A DNA stretch of 64,000 bases, taken from NCBI GenBank assembly GCA_036785325.1, contig JAXIVH010000006.1, positions 9,427,298 to 9,491,297 on the forward strand. The letters are read 5' to 3'. The translations under genes were made by a program, and so were the position numbers. The notes below the pieces were generated by a model. It was given only the letters and a program-made list of their open reading frames with translations, ran no database searches and was not told the DNA's origin. How positions within the stretch are numbered: the first letter of the stretch is position 1; each line of letters starts with the position of its first letter. This stretch comes from Urophycis tenuis (lineage: Eukaryota; Chordata; Actinopteri; Gadiformes; Phycidae). Shown in pieces: positions 13,101 through 53,357 of this stretch.

Positions 13101-16005
13101 GGTCATGCCTTTTAACACAATGCCTCCACATCAGGCTGGAGATGTCCTACAGACGCAGGTGAACATGTTAAGATGTTCCCCTTGAACACCATTTTGGGAT
13201 GCTAGTCATTTACCATCTCCTTCTGTCTGAATGGCTCTTCAGTGTGGGGGTGGGGTAGCCTCCTCTCCACACGTCGGGAAACAGATTTTTTAGCGTGCGC
13301 ATAGTGGTTTGTAGCCTCGGGTTTCTGCTCTACTTTCTGGGAAAATAGGCTGCGAGGCCTTGGGTAACGATTCCCGTTCCGCTATTCTCCATGAGGTCCC
13401 TCAAGGAGCCGGAGAGAGAACCTCTACTCCTCAGACACCGAACCAGTGATTACATCTTGGAGGGTTTTGGATTAACGGTGCGCTGGCCCGGGCGGGGAGC
13501 ACCGGAGGAATTCGGGTCGGCTCTCTCTCTCTCTCTCTCTCGGATGCCAGTGCGCAGCACACGCGCTGCATCAAAAGCAGCGCCGGGGCCGTGCGGTCCG
13601 GCTGACGAAACGGGAATGGAATTTCCAGGAGCAGGAATCCTGGAGTGGCGGCTTTGCTCGGCCAGCCGCACAGCTGTTGTGTTGTGTCACCAAGCCGGTG
13701 GGGGAGGGGGGGGATCGGGCCTACTCTCGGCAGGTCAAGGCGGTGTGTCGCGCAGATGGCCGTCAGTTGGCCCCCATGCAGCCCGTGGCGGGGAGGGGGG
13801 ACAGGGGTGGTCGGCTGTTGGATGTTGGTGACACCGCAGTCAGGGACGTCGTCCATACAGCGGGCCGGCCCCCGTGCCGCGATGTCCCCGGTCCAAAAAC
13901 TGAGGGTGTGCGGCCGCAATCTCGTCCATTTCTGTTCCAATGCCACTACTGGCTCCCACTTAGTGGAGAGGATCCGTGACTAACAAGGAGGAGGGATGGT
14001 GAGGTGGCTTGGATCTTAGGGTGGGGTTGGTTGGATGCTGTGTGGGGGTGGAGGGGGGGGGGGGGGGGGGCTTTTAAGAAATGGCTGCTAGAACCTCAGC
14101 CTCTCCGTGTCCCGTTGCTTTTTTGTGAGCTGGTTGTGTTTCAGCTGCATTCACCATGCATCACTTACCCACAGCACTTAGCAGCTAGCCCCCTCCTCTA
14201 AGCCACACACATTCATGTGCACATACACACACGCTAATGCACACACATAAAAACACACACACACACACACACACAATGCAGACATAGACACACAATGCAC
14301 ATTTACTCACACACACATGCACAAATACATATGCGCACACACACACTGTGCACATACATGCACAAACACACACGCATTCACACGAGGACCCACGGATGTG
14401 GCCCAGTTCCATTTATTGCTGCTTTGGTGGGAGAGACCTTGTGGATCATCAGTGAATGCCCCTCAGGTTGTGGGGTGCGTGTGTGTGCGTGTGTGCACAC
14501 ATGCACAATGCACCGCCACACACACACACACACACATGAACCTTTGAGAGAATGTAGGTTATGTGATTTTGTAACTGATGTGCTCTCCCTGCATCCATAT
14601 GGCATGTCTGCATGCATATCTAAAGATTCTGTTACAAAACTCAAATAGGGCAGTGCATCGTGGATGTAACATCCTAAACTTGAACTGGATCGATGCCGTT
14701 TCCACGTCAGTGTTATGTACTGCCAAAGACTAAACGAAAAAAGGAAAAACGACTTAAGAATGGCAATCAGTGCTCAAAATCAATAGTCTTAGCGTAAACC
14801 CATGTTTTCAGTGCCGGCTGCTGTTGTAACTCTCTTCCCGATACTTGTAATATGTAAACCACACTACTTCCTCTTTTGCCCTGTATCCTCTGCACCAGCT
14901 CTCGTGGCATTGGCCGGGGCGGCCCATTTCGGCCTGGGCAGTTAATTGACCAGTTGGCCGATTCCTTCTTGGCTTCTGCAACCGCGATGTCATCCATAGA
15001 GTACGCAGCGATACGTCCCCTCTCTCTCTTTTTGCCCACCGCCCGGCTGCACCCAGCACTCGACAGCCCCGGGCGGGTCCGACGCGTCTCGCCGTCCACT
15101 GTGGTGTGAAATGGAAAGCAAAGAGATGATAGGGGCGTGGTGTGGTGATGCTTTTAAATATTGTATTCCATCTCTAAGCACTCGAGAGGATGGATGGAGG
15201 AGTGGGCGGCTGGGGGGGGGGGGTAGTGGTGGTGTGGGTGGGGTGGTGGTGGTGGTGGTGGTGGTTATTGCTGCTTTCCACTCCGCCGGGATGAGAGTGA
15301 CTCTTAAATCCCACTGTTGCTGCACTGAGGGTACAGCAGCCACACCCCAGAGAGGCCGCTGTTCGGGCTGTAAAACGACAGACGGACGTCAAGACCCGAA
15401 CACTCAAGACGCATTGTTATGGCAACCTTCTAATGGAGTGTTCAATCTGGGGCCGCAGCCACTTGTTCTTTTGCATTTGATTGATGGATTGTGAAGTGTC
15501 GGGCATTGTGAATATAGATTGTATATGCAACGCGTTACCGGAGCTCAAAGTTTGGTGTCTCGGTCTGAGAAACTGAACTGTTCGTTTTATAATGGCCGTA
15601 ACTAAACCGCATATTTGCATTTGCGAAGATGAAAGTTTTGTATTTTGCGTGATAAATTGCTAAATTTGTAAAATATCTACATTGGTATATTTTGAGGAGC
15701 CTTGTTGGCTTGTTAGCTTCATGTTGGCTTTCCAAGTGTGTTCCCGCTTGCTCATTTGGGGTCTTAACCGCTGTTTTGTTTTTACTGGATTTACACGGTT
15801 GCATGATGCAAATGTTTTGTCTCACATCTTTAAAATAAACGACGGCGGACGGTCCTTGGTCACCCCTCTCGTGTGTCCAGCCTGCCCCAAACCATGGTGT
15901 CCTAGTTGACCAACAAACTCTCACCGTGTCACAGCATACTAACGAGAACCACCCTGCCAGTGGGCTTCTTCTGGGCGTTAGTGACCTAATTTGGGCCAGA
16001 GTGTC

Positions 16006-16010
<5 letters not shown>

Positions 16011-16071
<61 letters not shown>
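16011..16071. repeat. (CA)n microsatellite in GNB1 intron 1
   Basis: About 30 uninterrupted CA units followed by GAGAGAG. Confidence 0.95.
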
Positions 16072-16074
<3 letters not shown>

Positions 16075-17833
16075 AGAGCCCCCTCGGCCCTGGCCTGTGC
16101 TTCTCTTCCTCTTTGGCCGTAGAGCGCTCAAATGGAGAAGTCAGCCATTGCTCAACCGCCAACGGCCCCCACCTGAATGTGTGCACACTGTGGCTAACGC
16201 TAAGCTAGCCACCAGCGTGTCAGCAGGTGCGGGGCGGCACTGAGTTTGACACCCTTATTTTCGGAGGATGCTGTGCGCCGCCACACCCACCCTGGGCTGT
16301 TTTTTGTGTTTTTTTGCACACACAGAGAGAGAGAGAGAGCGAGAGAAACAGACGAGCAGCGAGAGGGATCCACCCCTGAAGAGGAAGCTGCCGCCGACGG
16401 CGACCGAGCAGGACAGACAGTGTTATAGAGGGAGGGAGGGAAAGGGGGGGGGGGAGAGAGCGAGAGTGGGAGTAGGAGAGAGGGAGAGAAGCTCTGCTGC
16501 CGCACTTCCTAAGGTGCAGGCTCTGGCTGCTGACGCAAACCTTCGTCGGCCAGTCCTCCGTTTTGAAGCACAGGCACACCGGAACATCCGCGAGACGACA
16601 GGGGGGGTGGTGGTGGTGGTGGTGGTAGTGGTAGTGGTGGGCGTTCAGGAGTGGGAACAGAGCGAGGAGGAGGCCGTGGGGGGGCAGGAGAGTGGCAGTG
16701 CCACAGGCGCTGCTTGGTGGAAGGGGTGGGGGGGGCGGTTGTTGAAGCAGGAGGGCCTTAATTACTAAGACTACCTCCCTGGCACGCTTCTCGGAACAGC
16801 GCATGTTTAAAACGTTTGTGTTTGCCTGTGGTTGCAGCGGGGTGGTTCCAACACCCAGCACATTATGAAAGCATTGCAGTTTGTTGCATGAAACCGGCAA
16901 AAAACGTGTTGTTGGCTGCGCATGTTCCATACGCCGTGCTGTGGAAATGCTTTAATGTATATTAATTGGCCAAAAAAAACGATGAATCCCTTCAGAGGTT
17001 AATTGTAGTATGATGAAAGGAATGATATAAGGAAGGCAACTATCCACAGATCATTTTTACACGGTCTTAACACGGTTGGAGCTCAGATATGGTGGTGGCG
17101 ATGCTGGTTGGGATCCTGGACTGCCCCAATCCCGTGTGTGCGCTGTGTGTGTCACCTGAGGATGACCGTGTCCTGGCCCCGCCACAGCCATGGGCGGGGG
17201 TTTAATTCACCAGCGTCTCCTCTCCTCCTGCGTCCTCTGCTTGTTCTTCCTCATTAGGATAATCTGGGTGTGTCCTCCCAGCCACCCGTTCCCTGTCGAG
17301 CCACGCCCCCTTCTTCCATATGGGGGCGGAGTCTATAGCTGTATCTCACACTTTCTCTACCCAAATCTCAATTCACACACCCCCTTCACACACACACAAT
17401 CCCAAACATGCAAACAGCAGCCCATGGTGACTCTTGGGAATTCATGTTGCGTCACGCCCAAATGTTCATGGATGAACTATGGCCCACAGAATGTGTCATC
17501 AACACATAAGACTTGAGTGTGTTCAAGTATTTGCGGTTGTTTATACAGAGGCCTAGTGTACTTGGGTCTGGTTCCTATAGTCAAACACGCCACGTGGCCC
17601 TGGCATTGTTTTGTGGTACAGATTGGTCTCTGCTGAACCCTGCCTAATGCAAAAGTTAATAGTGCATCTGTGCTCTGACGTGCGTGCGTGTGTGAGCGCA
17701 CGCGTGTGTGTGTGTGTGTTGGCGTCCGTGTGGGGAATCAGATTTCTCTTCCCGCTCTCCTTGTCACTGCGTTGTGCTGGAGATGTCAGAGCCGATAGGA
17801 CTGGCTGGAAAATGTGAAGTCTGCTTCCCTCCT

Positions 17834-17867
<34 letters not shown>

Positions 17868-19320
17868 CCTCAGCTCCTCTCTAAAAATAGCCGTCAGAGA
17901 GAAAGGGAGGGAGAGCGAGAGAAGGCAGCAGTGTGCTGATGCTCGCTCTATCGTGGCTGCTGGCAGTGGCTCCAGCACTCCCACAACCAGCACAGGAATA
18001 AATGGGCCCTTTGAATCACACCTCTGCCATCTTTACAAAGCTCTGCCCCTTGAGAGGCATATTTCTCTATATATATATATTTATATATCACACCCCTTGC
18101 CGATGAAGGTGAATAAAACCAAAAATTGCAGTCAGCCTCTGAATTCTGGTCATAATCCAGTGCACTCTCTTTAATCATTAAGTTGTTTTGGGCCAAGGAA
18201 TTCAGTCTTTTCACAGACCTGGATTTCTTTGCGTTTTCCTTTTTAAGGGCACAAAGGCCACCAGCACACGCACAAACAGCAATAAGTTTAAAAAAAAAAA
18301 AAAAACACTTGTCTATTAATATATAACTACAGCGGACGGTCAGATTGGGATTAAATAAAAGGCAGTATTGTACCGTTTTGCCCCCTGGCCAAAGCCTAGC
18401 ATTTAATCACTACACCCCACCCCCCCCAAACACACACACGCACTGGCTGTGCAGTTACATAATAATGAAACATTCCACTTTATTTCTATTTTCAGGTTTT
18501 TATCAATTTGTCCTATAAAACATTTATACAGGCTTTATTGGCAGACATTTTTTTCGGTCCAGCGCATTCTGGCATTATATTCACTCCAAAAACTGTCACC
18601 CTTTGACGACCCTTCGTGAATGCAATCCAATTGCTGTGTGGCTGTTTTTACCGGTAACGTCCGGTTACCAAACCTTGGGCCTACCGGTTAACGTTGACCG
18701 GCCATGTTACAGCGGTTGGCTTTACCCTTTTGAACCAGTGGGTTATTTGTGTTTTGAAATGGCCCATAGTTGTGTACATAGGTGTTTTCCATATAGGTTG
18801 TACAGAAAGCTGATCCCTGCCCATACAGCCTTTGTTGTAAAGGCCACCAACAGGGTGACTGGACTCGGACTGCCACAGAGCACTCGTTACGTAGAGCATA
18901 TTACCGTGAGACTTTTTTTATCAACAAGATTATGGAGGGGGTTAAGGCGCATTGCTTGGACGCAGACCTGTTTAGCCGCGTCGGCCAATCAGGTGACAGG
19001 TAGCCAGTGAAACGTTGAGCGCTTCATGAGCAAGATATTCAGCCAGAGGCTCTCGCAGGATATAGGTTCTGTATCCACACCAGGACAGAGAGGAAGAGGT
19101 AAGGTGCCATTCTGCACAAATGCCAGTTGTCATGATGCTGTTTTTGTCACGTTGTTTTGACCCCTGGGACATTTTTTAGGTATAACTGTAAACAAATGAT
19201 TTTAGAGTTCACAAACAAATCATTGGACATATTGAAGGAGAAATGTTATTTGTTCTCATTAGCCTAACAAGTGCATGGGACGTTTTGAATGTGTTTTAGA
19301 TTTGTTTTGATGATTAATCA

Positions 19321-19885
19321 AGGCACCAGTGGAGGTACTCGTGAACCAGTGAAAGTGTTGGTACTAGTGGAGGTAACAGTACTTACTTACAGAACCCGTA
19401 AAGGTGTAAGGACTACTGAACCAATAGAGGTGTAAGGACTAGTGAAGCAGTAAAGGTGTCAGAACAGGCAAACCTGTGAAAGGTTGGTGCTAATGAACCA
19501 GCGAATGTGGCGGTACTGGTGAACCAGTGAAGGTGTAAGCGCTAGTAAACCAGTGAAGGCGTAAGTACTAGTAAACCAGTGAAGGCGTAAGTACTAGTGA
19601 ACCAGTGAAGGCGTAAGTACTAGTGAACCAGTGAAGGCGTAAGTACTAGTGAACCAGTGAAGCGTAAGTGCTAGTGAACCAGTGAAGGCGGTGGTACTGG
19701 TGAAAACGGTGGACACTAAACCAGTGAAGGTGTAAGCACTACTGAACCAGTGAAGGTGCCAGACTGTTGAACCAGTGAATGGTGTCGGCACTAGTGAACC
19801 AGTGAATGGGCCAGACCGGTGAACCAGTGAAAGGCGTAAGCCCTAGTGAACCAGTGAAGAGGCCTGACCAGTGAAAGGTGTCAGG
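19321..19885 (+). repeat. Minisatellite, unit about 26 bp (GAACCAGTGAAGGCGTAAGT + ACTAGT)
   Basis: More than 15 degenerate tandem copies occur, most regular at 19540-19690, where units such as AGTGAACCAGTGAAGGCGTA follow each other at 26-bp spacing. The unit is more diverged at both ends. It lies in GNB1 intron 1, about 1 kb upstream of the exon carrying the start codon. Many units contain GTAAGT or GTAAGG on the transcribed sense strand. Confidence 0.9.
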
Positions 19886-20940
19886 ACTAAGGGCGTCTGG
19901 CAGCGGATTGGGGTCAGCTGGATGGCCGCTGCTTTTAGGATCATCAGCAAGTTTTGTCTTAAACGGATTTGGCTGGAGGAGCTGAATCAACGGTGTCCCA
20001 GGATTACCAGGATGACATTGGAGGAGAGTTTTAGAGTCCCGGGGCCAGAGCTCCTCAGCGCTTCACAAGTGGCTGCCGATCAGCTGATACTTTTGAGCCG
20101 CAGTTGCACCAGGAGCCCTTCCCACCAGCGCACCTTAAACGGGACCCCCCCTCAAGGTTGGACGAACTCCCCGCCCACCCCAAACCCACTTTTGCCTTTT
20201 TTTTGCGTGAACTTCCTTTTGGCCAGGTGAAGGATTGGTGCTCCTGCTTTCTAACCCGCTGAATGGATTGTACGCAATTGCTGTTCAGGAGCGCTGTTGG
20301 CTTTTCAATTTAGACAGCCTTGTTGTGGCCCAGTTATCCCCCCTCATTTTGTCGGGGTAGCAGGGGGGGGATGCAACATTCAATGTCGTTCCGTTTTCAG
20401 AACCGGGATCTTGGTCGAAACTAAGCTGCCGAAAGTGCCTGTTGCTAGGTAACGGTTTAAAGCTGATGCAGACATCGCTTGAACTCTTTCTTCTAGAATG
20501 TTGTGGCTTCAGTGGGTCCCAGTGACTTTGTCTGGGGCTTAGACTCTAGCACAGACAACCGGAACGCTATCAGACTGTAGAATAGACCACAGGGGTGCTA
20601 TCAGATTCTGGCATGGCCCGTGCGATGCTATCAGATATTCCTGAAGGGGGAAGAACTTGTTCATCGCTCCGGTGTGCATTTGCATTTGCTCTCCTAATGG
20701 ACAAGGTCTTAAACATTAGTCGAGTGCGAGGCCCGCCGATCCAAAGACCGAAACCTTCTTTTCACTCTCTGTCTCTCTCTCGAGTTTAGTGCAAGCCTTT
20801 TCACGATGATGGCTTGTGTGTGTCCTGTCGACCGCCTGGCTGGCCTCGCATTGAGCCCTCTCCCTCTCTCTCTCCCGTGTCCCCCTGCAGATCAGCTAGA
20901 GACAAGGCGGCGGAGCGAAGCACAACCTTAGCAGAGGAAA

Positions 20941-30593
<9,653 letters not shown>

Positions 30594-32585
30594 AGGGGAG
30601 AGGTCAGTGAGTCTGGAGCTAGAGGGGCGAGGTCACTAGAGGGGAGAGGTCAGTGGACCTGGACCTCTCTCCTCTCTGTGGTCTGGTCTGGTCTGGTCTG
30701 TCTGTCTGTCTCTCTCTGTCTGTCTGTCTGTGAGTGTGTGTCTCTCAGCCTCTGTTTCACTGTGCCCTTCTGTGCTCACATTCTCTAGTACGATGCTTCC
30801 TCTCGTTCTGATCCTTGCTCGCTCGCCTTCTTCCCCCCCCCCCCCCCATCCCCATTAGTTGGGATGCCTCCTTTTATCCGCCTCTCTCCCTCTTATTTTC
30901 TTACTCCTGCAAGAGTGCTGTGAGAGTGTTTGTTACTAATGGCAGGAACCAGTGGAGCTAGGCCCTGGGTTCTTATGCCACCTGGTGGTGAAAGGAGTAA
31001 ACCACAGAACACACTTGGTGACGCTAGCAGTCAAATGACCATAGCTACTCCATTAATATAATTTTTTTTTTTACTTCTTTATATTTCAGATTTGTAACCT
31101 TTTTTTCTTTTTTTAACGATAAATTAATGCAAACAAGTACTTCCAAAAAGTGAATCTTTGTCATTAATGTGTGACTATTGTGTCGATTGATGGCCACAAA
31201 TGCCAGTCGAATCCATTTTTAACCGGAGTGAACGAATGGGACGACAAAGATGTCTGTCTGAGGTCTGCCTCATGGTGACGGCGGTACGGTAACCCCCCCC
31301 CCCCCCCCTCCTCCTTGCGTTTCAGATGGCGCCTGGACCGCGGCCGCTGAGCGGAAGACCATTCCAACATTACAACGTTAGATTTTATTGCATATCCAAT
31401 CTTGTCAAAAAAAAAAAATACCACAACACTGACTCCAGCCCCTCCCCCACCAACACCCCCCACCACCACCTCCCACCCCCCCCCCCCCCCCCCAGCACCC
31501 CACCCTCCCACCCACCCACCTCGAAAAAGAAAATTTACCAAGGGCAACATTCATTTCTCTCCTTCTTCATTTAAAAGAGCACAATATTCTATCACTCACT
31601 CAGCTTAAAGAAAAAAAAACTTGAAAAAGAAGAAAAAAAAAAGATAAGAATTTAAACGTCTAGGATTTGAAGTTTGTGACGAAGAGGAAGAAAAAGATTC
31701 TGTACTCCTCGCTAGAACAGTCTGGCATCGTAGTAAATGATATAACACACACACACACACACACACATACACACACACACACCCGCGCCCCACCCCCGTC
31801 ACCCCCAACCCTCCCCCACCCCCACCCCCACCCGTGCAAATGTGTTCTACTCCCTCCAGTACACAGCTTTTGGTGTGATGTCATCACACGTCAATTATCT
31901 AACTCGTAATAGCTTTTTCTGTTTCATTTTTGTTTGTTTTTTTTGAAAGAATTGTCTTTCTTTTCTTTCTTGGTTTAGAGAGAGATAGTCGAGGAGCTAT
32001 TTCGGTTGAAATTGAGGGTCGAGAGGAGGGGCAAAAAAAGCTTTGTGCTGTCTTCTAGTCTTGAGACATTTTTAGAGAACTATGTTTTGTAGATTGACGA
32101 AATAACAATCCCACACAGACACACATGCGCACGCGCGCACACACACACACACACACAGGAAAACATGCAAACTATCGTGTCATTTTTAAAAGCCAGTCTC
32201 ATCCCAGTGGAGAAGGCCAGGCTGAGCTTAACATTAGGGGCGTGTAGGGATCTGGCTGACCTGTTTATTGAATCCCAGTATGATTGACTCAGTGACTAAT
32301 GACCTAATGACTAATATCTTTTTTCTTTTTTTTTTTTCTCCCCAAACCGCCCTCCCACCTAGTTCACATAAATCTTTGTTTGCACAAAATCTAAACTTTA
32401 CATAGTATGGAAGAAAAAAAATGTTTCAAGGTAACTAACCAAGCACATGCCGTTTATGATAACGAATGCTCGTTTTGTTTAGTTTTGTATCGAAAAATTG
32501 CGACAAAAAACCCCAACATTTTAACCATTCTCACCTTTGTCTGGCAACAATGTAGAATAATGAAATGAAGATTTACTCATCTGTT

Positions 32586-32619
32586 TATCTATATATCTAT
32601 ATATATAGATATATAGATA
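32586..32619. repeat. 34-bp perfect AT-rich palindrome in GNB1 3' UTR
   Basis: Each half is TATCTATATATCTATAT; the whole reads the same on both strands. It is built from ATCT/TA simple sequence. Confidence 0.85.
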
Positions 32620-33297
32620 TGTTTCTCCCCGCCATATCCCTACTTTGTGTTGACTGTTGTTGGGAACGACGACACGCTAATGGTTTTGGTTGATCCTTTT
32701 TTTTTTTTTTCGTTTTCTTTTTGTTTTATTTTTTTTTTTGTTTCTTTCTTCCGCTGTTGGGTAGGGAGAGCCTCCACTGTGGCCCGGTGTTCATTCCGAG
32801 GCTTTCGGTCTCAACAGACGCCCACTCCGTGCTTGGAAATGCAGTTATTACTCTGTGAATGACATGTTGTATAAATCAATGTTTGAAAATAATGATACTG
32901 AAACTTTTTAAGTTAAAAACTGAAAAAAAAAGATTTTGGTTGTCTGCCATGGGTGGGTTAACTCTTAGAATCGCATGCTGTAGAATTGCTTAAAAAAAAA
33001 AAAAAGCTGCATATGGAATTAAGTCCTTTGATGTTTTTCTTTAAGAAAAGAACCTGTTGGATATATCATCATTACAATGATATTTATACCCGGTTTATTA
33101 ATATGGTTTGTTCTTTGCTACTCTGTGCATACATGATTCAATTAAAACCAAGCTATGCACTCGAGAAGCAAATGCCGATACATACATGGTTACTTGGTCC
33201 ATATTTGGGTAGGATTCAGAACAAAAAAGGGTAGGATTAAAAAAAAACAGACAAACGTTAAAACCTTTTTGAAATGCATCCACATGCGTCCACACAA

Positions 33298-33331
<34 letters not shown>

Positions 33332-33836
33332 CGAAATGGAACAAACACAAATTTTCATTCCTTCTGTAGCAAAACAAAAAAAATATATTCCACTTACGAA
33401 GAAAGAAGCGTTTTATAACAAACAGGTTTTTTTTTCTGTCCTTTAATAATAAAAAAAAATGAGAAAATTACTTGCAACGTCGGAACGGCAGAAAGTTCCG
33501 CTGTCTCCCCTCCCCCCTGTGAACAGGCGCCCGTTCTTTAGCAGTAGTGGCATTTTTCCTTTTTTTTTTTTCTCTGCAACATTCTGTACAAAAAAAAGAT
33601 GTGCTGTAATTGTGCGTTTAGGCCTGGAGTTGGCAAAAAAATAAAATAAAAAAATATTGAAAATTAATTAAATTCCCTTTCCTTTTCTCTTTCTCCATGA
33701 AATGACTGTAGAACTCTGCCCCCTCCACTGTTTTTCTTTTCACCTTTTGTATTTAATTTTAAAGTCAGTCAGTGTACAACGGAAAAGCTGGATGCAAGAT
33801 AGAAACTATATTAAAATGTACTGTTATTTAAGATGT

Positions 33837-33842
33837 AATAAA
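33837..33842 (+). promoter_or_regulatory. gnb1: GNB1 polyadenylation signal
   Basis: AATAAA within GATGTAATAAAAGCAG, followed by a GT-rich stretch (GGCTGTCTTGAGTGTC). A second AATAAA lies at 33950-33955. Confidence 0.75.
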
Positions 33843-34299
33843 AGCAGTTTGAGATGACCGGCTGTCTTGAGTGTCATTCACTTAGAATGGGTACCACTGA
33901 ATTTAGAATGTGTTTTTACTATTTCTTTCATGTAATTACGTTTAAGTCAAATAAACAATTTCTTATCCACCGTTACATCAGCCTGGCTTTTCTGAATCAT
34001 TTATTATATAATGTACTGTTTTGAGTTTCACAAAGTTAGTTATTTCCTCATATTGCTATGGACTTTACACCAGTTGTAGTTGTTAAACTACAAACAAGTT
34101 AACCTTGCGTTGCCTCACATGTGGATACGTTTCTGTATTGCTATTGTACAACTAGGTATCTGTATACCTGTACATGTTAAGTCATTTAAAACAAAAAACT
34201 AAACTAAAATCGAGAAGGAACACGTTTGTAATGTTACAAATCCGTTACCTAGGGGGCGCATCAGGATCGCAAGTGACTAACCCCTTCCCCCCCGTGACT

Positions 34300-34799
34300 C
34301 CGGCGTGACGTCAGGGACCGCTCTGCTCTGATTGGTCCGGGGGAATGGATCAGGAACTGTTTGGATGACTGCCGTTGACAGCTCGCGGGGGAAAAGCTGT
34401 CCTACTAAAAACTAAATGATGATTAAGCGACTGTACAACAATTATTTGACTCACTCATAGAAACTCTTCCTGCCTTGCCTCGGTTCTTTCTGTAAGAGTT
34501 TTGCTCTATTCCGGTGTTGTGGCTGAGCGGCAGTGGTTTGGTTTGAATGTGTGGCTTACGTAATTAGTTATGGGCAACTAGCTTAACGCCAATTTAGCAG
34601 TTAGCCGAGACTGAAGTGTTATGCTAGCATGGGTTACTGGGACAAACATGGCGTGCGGTTCATCATGTCGCTTTGCCACCGCTGTCGGTAGTGTCGCCGA
34701 CACGTTGCCGGGCTCCGCTCACCCTGTACCCGCCCGTGTGTGTCCCCCCTGTACGGGGCTGTAGGTGTCGGAAGATGTCGCCCCCTGAGTCGGACTGAG
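34300..34799 (+). promoter_or_regulatory. nadk: NADK promoter region and 5' leader
   Basis: The segment becomes CpG-rich after 34280 (GGCGTGACGTCAGGGA contains a CRE-like TGACGTCA at about 34307-34314; CTGATTGGTCC at about 34328 holds an inverted CCAAT box). Short upstream open frames start at 34648 (ending at 34761) and 34775 (ending at 34798). No TATA box was noticed. The exact transcription start is unknown. Confidence 0.5.
34775..34798 (+). promoter_or_regulatory. Short upstream ORF ending 1 nt before the NADK start codon
   Basis: ATG TCG CCC CCT GAG TCG GAC TGA is followed by a single G and then the presumed NADK ATG at 34800. It would matter only if this leader is unspliced. Confidence 0.4.
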
Positions 34800-50608
<15,809 letters not shown>

Positions 50609-50986
50609 TGGCTTCTGATTGGCTGGTTGTCCTCCTCGCCCCGCCCCCCCCCCCTCCTCCTCTTTGGCCAATCACACATGATATCCAGTCAGTGTTTCCA
50701 GTGGTCGAAGCCAGCTAATATGAATGTGAATATGAATTACATTTTAATATTTTTTGTTATTTTTAAGGTAAATAATTGACAATTGACAATATTCAATATT
50801 ATATTATTAACTATTAGTCCTATAGTTAATAATACTAACAATTGTATTATTAATAATCATAACTATTATGATTCTCTATCATTACTATTAGTTTTACAAC
50901 AGATTCAAGGTTCGGAAAGGGAATACCTCCAGGGTGTTTTCGGCCCACGGTCTGTGCTCGGCTACCCGGGTCTACCCAAGGGGTAG
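50609..50986 (+). other. nadk: NADK 3' UTR, first part
   Basis: AT-rich sequence after the NADK stop codon, with (ATT/AAT)-like stretches and no coding signal, running into the N gap. Confidence 0.55.
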
Positions 50987-51186
50987 NNNNNNNNNNNNNN
51001 NNNNNNNNNNNNNNNNNNNNNNNNNNNNNNNNNNNNNNNNNNNNNNNNNNNNNNNNNNNNNNNNNNNNNNNNNNNNNNNNNNNNNNNNNNNNNNNNNNNN
51101 NNNNNNNNNNNNNNNNNNNNNNNNNNNNNNNNNNNNNNNNNNNNNNNNNNNNNNNNNNNNNNNNNNNNNNNNNNNNNNNNNNNNNN
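50987..51186. other. Assembly gap, 200 N
   Basis: Exactly 200 Ns, a conventional placeholder length, so the true gap size is unknown. Confidence 0.99.
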
Positions 51187-51338
51187 TATGGCAAAATGTG
51201 AAGCTAAACGACTGAACCTCAAGATTTCATTCAAACTGTATTACAATGGTTTCATTTCTGTAAACTTTATACTTTTCTTTTCATATGATGAAAATATGTG
51301 TGCATGTCGGGTCTTATGAGTTGATACTAGTGATACGC

Positions 51339-51344
51339 AATAAA
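51339..51344 (+). promoter_or_regulatory. nadk: Candidate NADK polyadenylation signal
   Basis: AATAAA in ACGCAATAAATGAGC, followed by a T/G-containing stretch. It is the first AATAAA seen after the NADK stop. Linking it to NADK requires the 3' UTR to cross the gap. Confidence 0.4.
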
Positions 51345-51560
51345 TGAGCTTGAACAATTTATTTGTTCACTGTAAATATAGGCCTACTGTATGAATATAC
51401 TGAGAAATGTTAATAAGATGTTAGTTTAAGTAACCATAAAAAGTAAAAGTAAACATTCAAATGCAACTGTTATTTTATGCATAACCATCCAGGACCAGGC
51501 ATCATTTTCACCATAACCCCCAGACAAAGATGTCCTCTCCTTTTTTGCGCAGGGTCTCAC

Positions 51561-53357
<1,797 letters not shown>

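Larger units (their letters stand above)
30594..33860 (+). other. gnb1: GNB1 3' untranslated region
   Basis: From the TAG to the poly(A) signal at 33837-33842 there is no further coding potential. The content is A/T-rich with many poly-A and poly-T runs, short CA repeats (31746-31782, 32136-32157, 33300-33328), a poly-C run with CCACC repeats (31430-31520) and a 34-bp AT palindrome at 32586-32619. GNB1 is known for a long 3' UTR. The 3' boundary assumes no alternative earlier site. Confidence 0.7.

Noticed and set aside
18603..19010. 135-codon open frame in GNB1 intron 1
   Set aside because: No recognisable motif, no flanking splice context and no sign of a promoter; likely chance.
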